A DNA stretch of 64,000 nt from Seiridium cupressi (taxonomy: Eukaryota; Ascomycota; Sordariomycetes; Amphisphaeriales; Sporocadaceae), in contig JARVKI010000053.1 in the NCBI GenBank assembly GCA_036674765.1, positions 1 through 64,000 on the forward strand, read 5' to 3'. The notes under the pieces were generated by a model. That model was given only the letters and a program-made list of their open reading frames with translations, was not told where the DNA came from and searched no databases. Positions 24,087 to 35,956 of the stretch are shown here, in pieces (position 1 is the stretch's first letter; every line of letters starts with the position of its first letter). A program made the position numbers and the translations under genes.

Positions 24087-25617
24087 TGTGAAGACGACTT
24101 CGCAAAGGGCGACGGGCGGCGTAGGATGTAAAAGGGGTGAAAACTTGACGCTGATTTTGGGGACGTGAGATCTAGCAGTTCAAGAGCCGCACAACAGAGC
24201 AATAGCGCACAATCGTAAAATAGGAAGATGGATGATCCCAAAATCGATAGCCGGGAGCTGGCAAGTCGGAGCACCTCAAGGTATGGGCAAATCCGTGGTT
24301 TGATGTGATTGAAAAGAATGGCCCGCTCCAATTGAGAGCTCGAGGTGCGAGAAGAGGACGCGGAAAATAGCTTCAGTTATTCCCTTCCCCACATTAATTT
24401 CCTACGGGCAGCGTGCAGCTCGGGCTAATTGCTCACGTACAGTAGCATGTAAGCCTTTAGCGCAACAAGAGTTTTCTAGATCCCTGATCGCCAAGGTACG
24501 GTTCATAGAAGCCTGGCAAAGCCTGGGGTGCGTCTGCGGTCCTAGGTATCGCCTTACTCCATCGGGCCGTCGTACAGCTGCAACCAGTGCTATTGGCCAA
24601 TCGACAAGCCTCCAGCTTCGCGCCAGGAACTGACCGGAAACCAGACCGAGGACCTGAGGAGCTGCCGTCAGCTGCGGATGCTGATAGTGGCTGAATGGCT
24701 GATAGTCGTGGTAGGCGGCTTGGCGCAGCAGCTTTTTTGCATCAACCTGACAGAGCCCTACATAATGCAGGCTTTACTCAACATTGTCTTGATCATATCT
24801 ACCTCATTAGGCTGTATGTTGAGTGCTCGTGTAAAACCAAACACGTCCGTCACAGTTATGCATTTTGCAACACAAAGCAGCACAGAGCTCGGGCGACTAA
24901 GGCAATGTCCCAAATTCGTCACCTCGCAGAAAGGGCGGGGGTGACACTCGGGTGCTCGTTGAGTCTCGTCCGCAAAAGGTACAGGTAGCTGAACCAGACC
25001 AGCGACGACTAGTGACAGCGGGAGTCGAGTCCTCTGTGTTGAGGAGTATGCGCCCATGCCAATGTCATAGCGCTGGCATATACCAGCTCCCAGAACGAAT
25101 TTCGACAAGCGGAACAAAGAACAGACGGCTGTGTATCAGATCGGCCCCTGGTTGTAACCTTGGAGTAATACGCAGCTCTTCAAAATCGGCAGTCTATCGA
25201 TGCTCGACTGGAATAATCACGTACGAGGTGATCTTCTTTTCTTATTGAGATAACTACGGGGTTTGTCAATCTATTCGAGCAAAAGCAACGTCGTCAGCCC
25301 GCATCTCGGCCAGTTTCGACATCTCAGCTGTACGCGTAAGTTCGTGCCTTCATCACCTGCCCCACCCATGAGCGGCCGGCTTGCACGCATGTCTCAGTGG
25401 AACTGCTAAAAGGTAAGACCTGTGTTGCTTTCCATTCCACTTCATCTCCCTCAGTTTGATCTCCTACTTCACTTATCAGAGACTCGTGTTCTTCTTGCCA
25501 TCTGGCTTTCTTCCTTCCTTCCTTCCACTGCTCGAGCATCCCACTTACGATCCCACTCACGATCCCTATAGTCAATCTTACACTGCCGCTAGAGCCTATA
25601 GCATCCACTCAGACACC
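24087..25617. other. Divergent promoter region between ERG9 and the UDP-rhamnose-type gene
   Basis: 1.5 kb serving two divergent genes. ORFs at 24678-25248 show no family resemblance. A CT-rich run with TTCC repeats at about 25505-25520 sits just upstream of the start at 25618 and is probably its leader. No sterol-response element could be identified with confidence. Confidence 0.45.
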
Positions 25618-26569
25618 ATGGCCACGAACGGAACATCGAACAACACCTATCTGATCTGGGGTGGACGGGGATGGATCGCGCAACACCTTGAGACGCTGCT
25701 AAAGGGCCAGGGCAAGACAGTCTACACCACAACCGTTCGCATGGAGGACCGCGAGGCAGTCAAAGCCGAGCTCGAGAAGATCAAGCCGACCCATGTCCTC
25801 AACTGTGCAGGGTGCACCGGAAGACCCAACGTTGACTGGTGCGAGGACCATAAGGAAGAGACCACGCGGTCCAATGCAATCGGAACTTTGAACCTGACTG
25901 ACCTTTGCTTCCTGGCTGGTGTTCATGTCACAGTTTTCGCCACCGGCTGCATCTACCACTACGATGACGCTCATCCCATTGGCGGCCCTGGCTACACGGA
26001 GACGGACATTGCCAACTTCAAGGGCAGTTTCTATTCGGAAATCAAGGGTCATGTTGAGGAGGTAACTACGAGCAAGCCCCCAACAACCAGACTTAAACAG
26101 CGCTGACCATGAGCCCTAGATCATGAAGTACTACACGAACTGCTTGATTCTTCGCCTGCGAATGCCCGTTTCGGACGACTTGCACTCTCGCAACTTTGTC
26201 ACCAAGATCAGCAAGTACGAGCGAGTAGTCGACATCCCCAACAGCAACACGATTCTGACAGATCTGCTGCCCGCTTCCATCCTGATGGCCGAGCACAAGG
26301 ACACCGGGGTTTACAACTTCACCAATCCCGGTGCCATCAGCCACAATGAGGTACTGTCTCTCTTCAAGGAGATTGTCAGACCCGACTTCACGTGGAAGAA
26401 CTTCACAGTTGAGGAGCAGTCCAAGGTCATCAAGGCCGGCCGCAGCAACTGCATGCTTGACACAACCAAGCTGGAGAACAAGCTGAAGGAGTACAAGTAC
26501 ACAGTTCCTGAAATTCATGACGCCTATAGGCAGTGCTTCGAGAGGATGAAGGCCAATGGTGTCAAATGA
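25618..26569 (+). CDS. UDP-4-keto-6-deoxyglucose 3,5-epimerase/4-reductase-like (UDP-rhamnose synthesis)
   Basis: Exons 25618..26061 and 26120..26569, 297 aa. It is a small SDR-type Rossmann protein with the nucleotide loop WGGRGWIAQHL (~14-24), NCAGCTGRPNVDWCEDH, ATGCIYHYDDAHP, and the catalytic Y139-S-E-I-K143 pair in GSFYSEIKGHVEE. The order and spacing match the reductase half of plant RHM and the stand-alone NRS/ER enzymes, which convert UDP-4-keto-6-deoxyglucose to UDP-L-rhamnose with NADPH. The block GVYNFTNPGAISHNEVL is also typical. The 58-nt intron sits directly after the catalytic lysine region. Its partner, a UDP-glucose 4,6-dehydratase, is not in this window. Product identity is inferred from the family. 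Confidence 0.85.
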
Positions 26570-27629
26570 GCAACTGGTTTTATATGGTGGTTTGCGCGAC
26601 AACGTCTTGATATACATTTGTGACAATGGGGCTTAGCAGAGCTACATACTTTTCATTCCTAATCATGGTTTATGGCAATGAATACGAAACTGGCCAGTCA
26701 ATAAATGTAACAGCACGAGAGACATGACCACATCTCGCTGTCACCAATTCTCGGTAGTCTCATCTGTATTCCTTGTTGTTATGGCTTGTGGCACCACAGC
26801 CAACAGAGCCATGAAACCGAGGTCTCAACTAGATGTTGAGCATGCCCAGGGTTCCTACGTAAACTGAGCGTCCAAGGCAGCTGCGTTCAGCAAAGTCCCT
26901 CGGGAACAGATTGATCATCCATGGCGGGGTTTAGGGGTCTTGTTGACTGCCCCGCACGATTATCACAGGCCATTCCCCACGCAACCAGACCTGCCCAGGC
27001 GGTGTGAGATGATAATCTAAAGGTTACTCAGTCTCACAAGAAGTATCCATCTTGGGTGTACCGATAGAAGGGACGCCGGTTTGAGAATTATAGAACCAAA
27101 AGCCAGTTGTGCTGACTGCAAAACCAAACAGAAGTGATTCAGCGTACAATGCAGTTACCTATGTCTGTCCACATGCATCTAGCATCCAAAAGCTGGCTGC
27201 ATTGTAGGTTACCTCCATCAGCCAGGTACCTCAGGTATCCTCGCACCATGAACGCCTGACGTAATTTCTGGGCTGTGCCGTGGAAAGCTGAAGCTCAGAT
27301 TGCACGCCGAAGCATAGTGGGCAAATGAGGTCTTGGTTTCCTGTATTTGTCCAGTTCCTCAGCAAGAGAGTGATCGTACAGATCCCCAAAATTCAACAGA
27401 TATTATTAATTATTCTCATTTTGCATGCAGATACCATCGAGGGCGACCGAGCAAAGCTTGAACCTACCTAGGTTACGCGCAGCCCCACGCTGATTAGACT
27501 CCCCCCCGTGCCTTGGAAAATAATTCTGGGCGTAATCGTCATTTCCCTTACCTTTCACTCTGCAGCCACGTCTATTCTGCCAGCAACCAGCGCTACCCAA
27601 GAATCAGAAGTGCGCACGATAAGGACAAC
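26570..27629. other. Intergenic, no gene seen
   Basis: About 1 kb containing the 3' UTR of the preceding gene and the promoter of the DnaJ-X gene. Nothing specific was recognised. Confidence 0.5.
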
Positions 27630-29244
27630 ATGGTCGTAGACACAGCGTACTACGATGCGCTCGGCGTCCAGCCCACGGCGACCGACATCGAAATCAAGAA
27701 AGCCTACCGCAAGCTTGCCATCATTCACCACCCAGACAAGAACCCCAACGATCCGACCGCCCACGATAAGTTCCAAGTCATCGGTGAAGCTTATCAGGTG
27801 CTATCCGACAAAGATCTCAGAGCAGCTTACGACAAGTATGGCAAGGACAGCGCAAAGCCCTCTGAGGGCTTCGTCGATCCTGCCGAGTTCTTCTCGAGCA
27901 TCTTTGGCGGCGAGGCCTTTGTCGACTGGATCGGGGAGATAAGTCTGATGAAGGACTTGACAGCCACCATGGATATCACTATGGCTGGCGAAGAGGAAGA
28001 AGAGGCAGCAGCCGCTGCTGCCGCCGCTGGTGAGGAAGAGTTTCCTGGCACCGAGGCTGCCAAGAATGAAAGTGCGAAGGAAGCTGCTGATGCTGGTGCT
28101 GGTACCGGTTCTGGCACGACGGCTCCCGAACCTGTAGTACCGAGCGTGCAAGTCGAGGAGGAGAAAGATAAACACACGGCCGAAGCTGCTGCTGTCCCAG
28201 AGCAACCAACTGCGCCTGCATATCAACGGGAAAAGTCCCCTGCACGCAGCGGCACTTCCACACCCTCCAAGCACGCTATACCCATCCGCCCGGCTCTCAT
28301 GGACAAGCCTAGCGATGATGCAGCGCTAGCAGGACAGACGGAAGAGGAGAAGGAGCTGCGCAAGAAAGAAAAGAAGAAGGGCGGGCTCACAAAGGAACAG
28401 CGCGAACAACTTGCTGCTTACGAGAAGGAGCGAGCCAAGGTTCGTGAGGACCGGATCAACAACCTTACTCAAAAGTTGTTGGATCGCATCAGCGTGTGGA
28501 CCGAAACGGATAAGGGCGCCGATGTCACGCATGCCTTCCAAGAGAAGATGCGCATTGAGGTTGAGAACATGAAGATGGAGAGCTTCGGGCTGGATATCCT
28601 GCACGCCATAGGCCAGGTTTACATGAGCAAAGCGACAGCACTGCTCAAGAGTCAGAAGTTCCTTGGTATCGGTGGCTTCTTCAGCCGTATGAAAGACAAG
28701 GGCGCGCTGGTCAAGGATACTTGGAATACCATTTCCAGTGCTCTTGATGCTCAGCAGACCATGGAAGAAATGGCTCGCCTGGAGCAAGCCGGTGGTGAGG
28801 ACTGGACCGATGAGAAGAAGGTTGAGTACGAGAGACGCGTCACAGGCAAGATTCTTACTGCCGCATGGCGAGGGTCGAAGTTTGAAATTCAGAGTGTACT
28901 AAGAGACGTCTGCGATAACGTGCTGGAAGACAAGAAGGTACCGCTGAAAAAGCGATTGGAGCGCGCGCAGGCATTGATTTTAATCGCGGATATTACATCC
29001 AAGGTACGTGAAGAACTTCTTGTAACAATGCTAGGCGTCACGAACTCTCGCAACTAACTCGTCATAGGCTCAGAGATCACCCGAGGAAGAGGGCGATTAC
29101 ATGGCGTTTGAACAATTGGTGGCCGATGCGGCTATCAAGAAAGACAAAGATTCTAAAAAGAAAGGTAAAGACCGGGATCACAAGAAGCACGGTCATCATC
29201 CAGAGGCTGCTGAAGCAGCCAACCTGCCTAGGGAGAAGTCGTAG
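27630..29244 (+). CDS. DnaJ/Hsp40 co-chaperone with X-domain (Caj1/Djp1-like)
   Basis: Exons 27630..29003 and 29068..29244, 516 aa. The start at 27630 is used because the J-domain begins at once ([27 protein letters not shown]) and the upstream in-frame extension is not conserved-looking. The HPD tripeptide is His34-Pro35-Asp36. The J-domain (~6-72) leads into a G/F-poor segment, an acidic Ala/Glu-rich linker of about 150 residues, and a DnaJ-X domain (~270-470) with [18 protein letters not shown] and [20 protein letters not shown]. The tail is Lys-rich. Yeast relatives stimulate Hsp70 in the cytosol and assist peroxisomal import (Djp1). The exact role here is not resolved. Confidence 0.92.
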
Positions 29245-32200
29245 TTACTGTTGTGACTTCGAGTTGGAAGATGACACCAACGACATGTTGGCGCATGATA
29301 CGGCATACTCGGCCTACCTAAGTTTCTTTAGACGAAGAATAGCCATAAAGCCTTGTCGGTAATAAACATTAATAAACTTTCCTGCTGGTGTGACCAATTT
29401 GCCCCTCCGACTGCAGGCTGGGAATAGGGGTGTTAATAAAAATTTAGACATATGCTAATAATTCGGTATATATGTTTACTATCTTTACTCAAAGTGTTGG
29501 CGAGACCCCTCGAATTAATACAGGCTCGGCCAAGACAAATCTCTTTGCGATACGTGACCTGAGGGACATTGTTTTCTATCAGAGCAGCCAGAGGAGTAGA
29601 CAGCATCTTTTGCCACCCCATTCGATCGCCGATGGCCAGGGTTTTCAAGTATTAGAACATATGTGTACGTGACTAACAATCTATGATTATTGGAATAACC
29701 GGGTGCTGGAAGAATGAACGGGTAATTATTGAGGCACGCAATCTGCCGATGAAAACAACACATCATCTCACCATGTTTACATGTACATGCTCAAGCTCAG
29801 TGTCGGTCAACGGTGATTGGGAAAGCTTCGCTATGCAATTTTAAAATACAAATTTAATAAAATATCATAGCAGATACGCACTCAAAAGAAATACGTGAAA
29901 TCGTTAATCCAAAGGCTTTAGCCTTTTGATTTTAGCGTATTGAAATTGGGAAATCCAAAAGAGCTTTCCTAATTTTAGCGAATTCCCGATACTCCCAACT
30001 GAATTCGCTATCAGGTCTTGTAATGCCTCTCTTTATTCGAACTAGTGTCTTTCGTGGACTACTTTGGCTATCTCGATTCAGGACCGTCAAAACCAAGAAG
30101 GTCGTCATGTAGTTGAACGCTAGATTCAGGTAGCAGGTCCTTAGGGTAGCCTACCATATCACTGACAATCATGTCAAAGATAGAGTTGGTAAATGGACTC
30201 GTCCCTTTTCTTTCATTACTAAATTCGGGAATTCTATAATAACCTCGATCGCACGGCTTCTATAGGTGAACCCCAGGCTTAGGATACAGATTCACTTTCG
30301 GGCCGCTTTCTTAAATCTATCAAGCTTTACGATGTCCTTTCGACAAGTTAAAAGAAAACTAAATTTCAAAACTAGGAGATGGCCAAGGATTTGGTATAGG
30401 TACAGGTGATACTATCGTTGTAAGGCTTGCGGTTTCATCTGTGGGTGGCAGCCCATGTCTTGTAGGCTTCCTTCTACGACCTTTCTTACAATATCCTAGG
30501 CCGCCGCTGTGACGATAGTCGCGGGCAGTAATGTTAGGTCACCAGTATTCAAGGCACCAGATCTTGTTGGGTCTACACGGAGCCGATGCAGATCCTCGGA
30601 GAAGGGAAAGATGATGACAGCCTGCAATCTGCCGATTAGTTTCAAGGGCCTAGATGTAGTTTGCTTGAGGTGGTGATATCCCAGCAGTCGGCTGGTTGGG
30701 TAAGCCTAAAGGCATCATCTCTTGATTAGAGATGCCTTCAAGCTTGAGCGCTTGAAATGCGTTTACAGTGAGAACCTTGGGCATGGTATCAATGACAAAC
30801 ATCGTTATTGCATTATTTATGAAGATGACGTCCCTCCCCGCTTGTCGTATGATATGAGCCGTTCGAGATGATGCCGGTTTCCCGTCTTCACCACGCTCCC
30901 GCTGCTCGATGATGCATATTTCCCAAGCCTTGAGACCGGCAATGCTACACGCTTGCAAGCCTGTTGTAAAACAGCACCTGCAGTATAGTAACCAGACACC
31001 TAAAAGTGAACCGTAGTCCCTGGTGTCTAGACCATCTTGTACTGCCCCGTGTCGTTGTGAATGGCGCTTGAAGTGATTGTTGCTACCGAACATTTCAACA
31101 ATTATTCGATGGGGGTGCACTTCGTCGTCGATTGTTGTCCATGACATCACACTGAATCCTGAACGATTCATGACCGAAACATGCTCCGCAACGTGTACTC
31201 GATTATGACTGATATTTGTACTAGCACACCCAGCTGCTTAACGAGCAAGCGGCACGACGCGTAAGCTTCCGGAAGGCAGAAGTTTTTCTCATGCTTGATA
31301 TGCTGTCCAGTCGGGTTTAAAATAGCCCTTACGATCTGAACGACAACGTAGCTGGCGCTAACATAACCGACGTCGCTAACGTCAGCCTCAGCTGACGGTG
31401 TCTACGGTATAATACAGACACCCAGAGAGACGTGGCGTTAGAGCTGGTGTAGAGGGGAATGGGAAATAGTTGTGACCGATGGCAAGCCTGAAAGGCAGTC
31501 TTATAAATCGAGACGCAAAATCTTGGAATAGCCTCATTGATTTTCTCAAGCACACCAAGAATCCTTATTGATTAAAGAGGCTCGTTTGAAATCAGACGCT
31601 GCAGAGTTAGTGCCGTCGACCCTGCAGGGTATCCTTGGAAGCGTTGGGCTGTGGGGACGTCCCCTGCATCCATCAGGCACGGCTTCCACGTCTGTGACAG
31701 ATCGACGACAGCCAATACATTGAACAGTTGCATTCGTCGTGTGGACAAATGGAGCGCCGGGCGGCCATTGGTCTGAAACCCCACGACCACATCAGGCCAA
31801 ACGCGTTGCAAGCGCGACGAAATTTAGCGGCCACTTGTAACAGGTCTTGATATGCATGCCTCGATAGATGATATAGACCTCCAGTTGCCTGGCGAGTCCC
31901 TCACATTGAGTGCAGATCCTCTTGGCTGACGCTAGACCGGGGTCCTGCTCGTTGGTGCAGCTGCTAGACGCCCCTAACTACAACAAAGCCACACATTCCC
32001 AGACCAGCCCGGCCCTCAGCTCGTATGTAGGATCGGTCTCAAAGTATGGGTCCCTAACTAAACTAGTTAGACATCCATCTGCCCATCCATCCTCGTTGCT
32101 TTTGCTTTTGCTTTTATCCTATCTTGAATCACAGCGGCACACGACAGCACATCCGTTTCCCCCTCCTCCAGAACACCGATTGACTCTGCGATCAAGAGAG

Positions 32201-32294
32201 CCACCACACACTCGAAGCCCTCCCTGCACGAAGCCCTGAAGCAGCGCGTTTGGACAAGGGACCTGCTGCGCGCGTAGCCAACCCGAAAGCAAAG
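29245..32294. other. 3 kb AT-rich gap with gene relics
   Basis: No intact gene. Around 29.8-30.4 kb the DNA is AT-rich with small inverted repeats. At 30068-30202 (-) a 44-codon open segment reads DMIVSDMVGYPKDLLPESS and looks protein-derived, but stops flank it. At 30650-31171 (-) a 173-codon ORF has no recognisable family. Another minus-strand ORF at 31572-31811 is also unassigned. (TGCTTT)n lies at about 32097-32114 in the syntaxin leader. The stretch may be the remains of accessory genes or of a mobile element. Confidence 0.4.
29911..29926. repeat. Short inverted repeat
   Basis: Arms AAAGGCT and AGCCTTT separated by TT, in AT-rich gene-free DNA. It could be part of a decayed small element. 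No terminal repeat partner was found by eye. Confidence 0.6.
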
Positions 32295-33932
32295 ATGAGT
32301 GTGAGTGTTTCACCCTTTCCTTGACTGTTTCAACAAAAGCACATCACACCAAGACTCGAGCTTCGGCCCAGCATGTTGAACTATAGAATTGTTTCCTTTC
32401 TCATTTTGACTTTGAACTCTATTCTTCCCTTTTTAATGCTACTTTCCGCGTAACTGACAAAATGGCACAGTACGGGTATGTTACCCCTGAATACACGGGC
32501 CGCCGCAACAGTAGTCAGCAAAGAAACTAGCTAACACCCATATGTTCGCAGATACGGCGGGCAACCGAATCCCTTCGACGATCGTGCGGGCGGTGGTGAT
32601 GCCGGTGGCTATGGAGGCGGATTGCCCTCTGGGCCAAGAGCTGGTGGCCGTACTAATGCGTACGGAGGCGGCGGTGGCGGAGGCTACAACGACTATGCAT
32701 GTGCGTAACTCATGTCAATCTCTCTAATTAGTAGCCGGAGGCTTACAACACCAAAAACAGCAAACAACGTCGAAATGGCCCCATTAGCGCAGAGTGGGAG
32801 CACCTTCGGGCTATCGAACCCAAATGCCATCCTGAACGAGTGCGCCGACATTGGCCGGGGGATTGATACCATCGACAGGAACCTGAACCAGATGAAGATG
32901 TTGCAGGACCGGTCGCTCAATGAAGCCGACAGTTCCGCATCTGGCACTACCCGTCAGCTCGATGCCCTCAGCAGCGAGACCATGGCGCACTATCGTACTT
33001 TGGTGGACCGTGTACGAAAGCTCAAGAGCAACCCAGAAAGCCAAACGCCCAAGAACCAGCCGCAAGTACAACGTATCGACCGCCGGTTGAAGGAAGCGAT
33101 CAATGCGTACCAGCAGGTAGAAGCACAGTTCCGGAGGAAGAACCAGGACCAAATGGCAAGACAATACCGCATTGTACGGCCTGAAGCCGACGAGAGCGAG
33201 GTTCGAGCTGCCGTAGACGACCCGACGGGAGGTCAGGTGTTCCAGCAGGCTCTCATGCAGAGCAATCGACGTGGCCAGGCTCAGTCGGTCCTTAGTGCTG
33301 TCCAAGACCGACACGCTCAGCTCCAAAAGATCGAGCAGCAATTAATCGAGCTCGCACAACTATTCCAGGATATGGACACGCTCGTCGTCCAGCAGGAAGA
33401 GCTAGTGACCAATATCGAACAGAAGGCAGAAGAGACTGTCGAGAACTTTGATAAGGGCAACGAAGAGGTTGGGACAGCTATCAATACCGCAAGGAAGACC
33501 CGAAAGAAGAAGTGGATCTGCTTAGCTATTGTCGGTAAGTACAAAACTGAGATGTCAACTTCACAAAACAGTACTAACGCCCATGCTCTAGTTGCCATTA
33601 TCGTTGTTATTGTTATCATCGTTGTCGTCTATATTTTTGTCACCAAGAAGACGACCACGACCACCAAGCGCGATATCAAGGCTACACTACACCGTGGATC
33701 ATTGGCTGGCCGTGCATGGGACAACAGTGACGCTCCTCCACAGATGCTTACAAGGAAGGACGAGGCGGACGATTTGGTTACCCGCTTCATCGAAAACACC
33801 GTTCAGCAAGCTTCGAAGCGCGATATCAAGTTGTTTCGTGGAGAGACCGCTCGCGTTCACGCAAGATCGTGGCAGGATGCTCGAATGGTCGATGTCACGG
33901 GCAAGGTCGAGCTCGAAGAAATGATGTCATAA
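32295..33932 (+). CDS. Plasma-membrane Qa-SNARE, syntaxin 1/Sso1-like, with a long C-terminal tail
   Basis: Preferred exons 32295..32300, 32471..32475, 32552..32700, 32761..33534 and 33592..33932, 424 aa (MSYGYGGQPNPFDD...). The alternative is a start at 32462 giving MAQYGYGG. The first form is favoured because 32453-32470 looks like a branch site plus acceptor (CTGAC then CACAG), which makes TACGG a 5-nt exon. A Gly-rich N-terminus precedes the Habc bundle (DIGRGIDTIDRNLNQMKML onward). The SNARE motif (~235-300) contains the zero-layer Gln in LAQLFQDMDTLVVQQEE, and a membrane anchor follows at ~305-328 (WICLAIV-VAIIVVIVIIVVVYIFV). Sso-type proteins normally end soon after the anchor; this one adds about 96 residues with two KRDIK motifs. 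It would mediate exocytic fusion at the plasma membrane. Confidence 0.9.
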
Positions 33933-35956
33933 GACTAATTCAACTCTTCTGATTGCATCACATCTACGACCTCATCTTTTCCAAATCATTTCATGAAGTC
34001 GCCAATTTCAGTTCGCAGCATGATATCGACGGGCGCCGCTTCATTTGTGTCTTATATATCAGGGGTGTTCGGCGTACATGCTCGTAGCGGATCCTCCCTC
34101 CAGGTCTCCGCCTAGGCTTGATGCCAGACTGGGAGCCAGAAGGAAACCCGCCGTTTCGACAGTAGGACCAGTTGGGAATATGTCGGCTTGCCCCATCGTG
34201 GAATCGTTTCTTGTGTATCATTTCATTGTCTGGTTACTCCTAACTCTCTGGTTGATCTTTTGGAAGAGGACAAATGCATTTTCTGGAGTTTTGAGTTTAG
34301 GTAAATACTCGATCGATTTTCTTAGCGTTGCCGAAAAGACTTGACGGGAAGTGGTTTCATCGGTCACGTTCTGGAAGCTTTGTTTGTGTGAGATTCCTGG
34401 TGAAATTGTTATTATTCAGAGAAACCAAGAACCCACATGGCTGTAAACTGATATAACCGTGTATTCAATATGAAGAGAAAACCAAGTTACAGAATTAAAA
34501 TTAAACTGTTGGTGGTACAAACGCCCATAAGTGCTCTCCCCTTGTGTTACCACAGCAGCCGCGAAGGGGCTACTCCCATACACCCATACCTATCAGCCAC
34601 TATGTGGCGCATCGTATACTCTGTAAATGTGAAGAAAACCAGTACAGCGAAGTCCACCTCTCCGCTCTTGTCTCGGAGGGCACAGATGACATGAAAAGCA
34701 TCTCTGCAACCGGGATATACGAAGCGATATAGACAAGCTTCTCAAACAAAGTGCCAACATGCTTGAAAATGTAACGTATTGAATGGCTATAATCAACCTT
34801 TTAAGGTCGATACTGTCATATCAGTATGCCGAACTCAAACTTCTTCCAATTGAGAGTGTTTGAATAGCAATTAATGGTATATAGTTGGTCTTGGTCTGTT
34901 CCTAGACAAGTCCTGCTGTGAACCATGGTGGCGAAACAAGTACTACATCTAAGAAGTTCTAACCGCCTAATTTACGTGCTGGGAGAAGCGAGGGAAAGAA
35001 AGGGCGGAAAGGGAGGTGGGGAAGAGGGACGATTGCAATGAAGGTTTTAAACAGCTTCAATGAACATTTATTCCTTGAGCCCTGGTCTATTTCGCCGGTC
35101 CATTCTTGCCGACTCGCCTATGGTTCTTGGAAACTCGGGCGGCTTTGTCATTGCCGTGATTCATCTGTACTATAGCAAGCAGAGCTGACTTTGGGTCTTA
35201 GCTGAAATGTACAGATTCTGGATGGCATCAATCAGATCAATTTCCGCCTCGGATGTCTCGTCGTACACATGTTAAACTCGAAAGTCAGATGAGGTCGATT
35301 GAGAGCCGCGTTGCCGTGGATTTTGGTGGTTCGATGTTGTACAGTGGCAGTTCCTGTGCCAACCATTGATCATTAACTAACCTACATGTAGTGACTTATG
35401 CCGCTTTGAATATGCACGATTGAGAGACGAGATTGCAATTTCGACCCAAGAACAACCGCGTATTGAGCATTCCTCAGTTGCTGAACGTTCTTTATGTTCG
35501 TCCTGGGAAACAAATTACCGTGCGACGTCTATTTCGGACCAAGATTGCCGTTCCTTGTAAACACCCCACGTGAAGCACAAACCACCCAGCAACCCGATGA
35601 CCCGAGCATCTTGAAACACCACATTGTAACAAGTCTGCCGCAGAATCGACCTCCCCAACCTGCAGCGCCACACTGCGATAGCTGTGAGTTTCTCTCAGTT
35701 GGCGACATTAGGTGGAACACGGACGACCGCTTAAGAAAAACGAATCTGCTTTCATCTCTTGGCGTTGCTTTTAAATTCCCTTCACTATCAACTGTTCGTT
35801 CTTGGTACACGTAATACAACTTTAAAGTTAAATTATACGAGCCGTGGCTCTACATCAACCATCCGGCCATCGCAAACATTTTGCGATCCCAAGAACGCGG
35901 AAAAGACAGGAGGCACGGAGAGAAAATTGAGAGGGGAAAATTCGCAAGCCGTCAAG
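33933..35956. other. Intergenic, no gene seen (2 kb)
   Basis: Between the syntaxin 3' end and the RCR-like gene. Several short overlapping ORFs exist, none with family resemblance. The last few hundred bases should be the promoter and leader of the next gene. Confidence 0.45.

Noticed and set aside
31572..31811. Minus-strand ORF as a C-terminal exon
   Set aside because: It reads smoothly but matches no family I know, and no upstream exon in a compatible phase was found.
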